64,000 bases of DNA. Origin: Ophthalmolycus amberensis (taxonomy: Eukaryota; Chordata; Actinopteri; Perciformes; Zoarcidae). The position numbers and the translations under genes are program-made. The notes beneath the pieces were generated by a model. That model was not told the DNA's origin. It saw only the letters and a program-made list of their open reading frames with translations, and ran no database searches. Below, piece by piece: positions 63,332 through 64,000 of the stretch. The stretch lies in contig JAFEUB010000812.1 in the NCBI GenBank assembly GCA_024529925.1, positions 1,101,001 to 1,165,000 of the forward strand, in the 5' to 3' direction. The number at the start of each line of letters is the position of its first letter. Position 1 is the first letter of the stretch.

Positions 63332-64000
63332 AGCCTGTCTTATTGCCAAAACTACAGGCCCGAGTCTATCTATCAGAACAATTCTCATCAGGGCAAGCCA
63401 GACAGTCCTATCAGGAATAATGTGCTCTCCAGAATGGGATGACCATAATGTTCTGCACAGGTTGGGCTATTAACCGGCTTCATACATCAATAGCTTGACA
63501 GGGAACCTCGTCTGGGATCGGGCGGTGCTCTGCATACCGTAGGTAGCTTAATGATGAAGATGACTGCAGCGAACTAATGGGAAAAGTAAGGTGAGTGAGT
63601 AGGGCTTTCCACATGGGTGTTAAGGACAGGTTGTTTCAAAGGTCCTCTCATAGGTTATTCAAATGTGTAGGATGGCGTTTATACATGAGGGGAAAAGCCC
63701 TGGGAAGTTACACTGAGATGGTAAGAGGTTTAGTGTCGAGTCAATGACGTTAAAGGATGAAGGGAAAGCGGAAAAGAAAAAGGAAAGAGAGATATGAGTG
63801 GTCAGAAGCAAACAAAGATACAGGAAACTGACCCTCTGCTCTAAGGAATGTCCCTTGCTGCTTTGTGAAGGCCTCTGAAACATTTGAGGAGCTTCATTCT
63901 AAATATTAAGTAAGCACTGTGTATTTTTCCAACATGGGTAACAGAAGACAATGGCTGCTTATGTTGTTCAAAGCCAGCTGGAGTGAAAAAAAAGGTGAAA

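Larger units (their letters stand above)
40779..64000 (+). other. nos1ap intron 2, at least 23 kb, no exon found
   Basis: I looked for the expected next exon (a Lys-rich YEFKAKNIKKKK-type start) and did not see it. The intron holds microsatellites, two complete hAT-type MITEs, a degenerate dispersed repeat, many long poly-C runs and otherwise AT-rich sequence. Open frames up to 141 codons (minus 48518-48093) have no recognisable domain. Some unrepetitive stretches rich in TAATTA-like motifs (about 47660-48260 and 61800-61960) look like conserved non-coding sequence, but only by general character. Confidence 0.6.

Noticed and set aside
40779..64000. nos1ap exon 3 or a nested gene in the intron
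   Set aside because: I found no Lys-rich PTB continuation and no frame with a recognisable domain. I may have missed a small exon, since this was a reading by eye.

Overview
This window reads as teleost fish genomic DNA. It is AT-rich and gene-sparse, with split genes bounded by GT-AG introns. It has many dinucleotide microsatellites, a tRNA-derived SINE, a LINE-like tail ending in (TTGAA)n, and hAT-type MITEs of the kinds seen in percomorph fishes. Nothing in the sequence allows a species call.

Layout. Positions 1-14,100 are intergenic and repeat-rich. They hold one perfect 156-bp duplication, a SINE, several transposon fragments and one unassigned minus-strand candidate exon. Positions 14,180-18,580 carry a clade-B serpin (serpinb1-like, leukocyte elastase inhibitor) on the plus strand. 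Its TATA promoter and non-coding first exon are inferred; its six coding exons join into 380 residues. Positions 18,600-22,850 are a spacer with two weak orphan exon candidates. Positions 22,850-27,060 hold a fetuin-A-type gene (ahsg-like) of seven coding exons (508 residues), with two cystatin modules and a very histidine-rich tail. Positions 29,074-31,423 hold its tandem paralogue, fetuin-B-like (fetub), with the same exon structure but two apparent single-base frameshifts in its last two exons. A tRNA-His-like gene with a bulged acceptor stem lies at 32,637-32,709. After a further repeat-rich spacer, a CpG-rich promoter and the first two coding exons of nos1ap (the start of its PTB domain) lie at about 39,935-40,778. 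The remaining 23 kb appears to be nos1ap intron 2; I could not find exon 3 before the window ends.

The serpin and the fetuins are all protease-inhibitor-type proteins. The serpin is predicted to be cytosolic. The fetuins have signal peptides and are, by family knowledge, liver-derived plasma proteins. The two fetuins share exon lengths and phases (exon 2 is 114 nt and exon 4 is 167 nt in both), which shows an ancient tandem duplication. nos1ap is a neuronal adaptor unrelated to its neighbours.

The points most worth checking are: the double frameshift in fetub; the (CA)n/(GT)n pair bracketing fetub intron 1, a known teleost splicing architecture; the approximately 60-histidine tail of the fetuin-A gene; the bulged tRNA-His; two complete hAT MITEs with 8-bp target duplications; and a strand-biased set of long poly-C tracts in nos1ap intron 2. 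I found no bacterial-type system, CRISPR array or clearly new multi-gene system.
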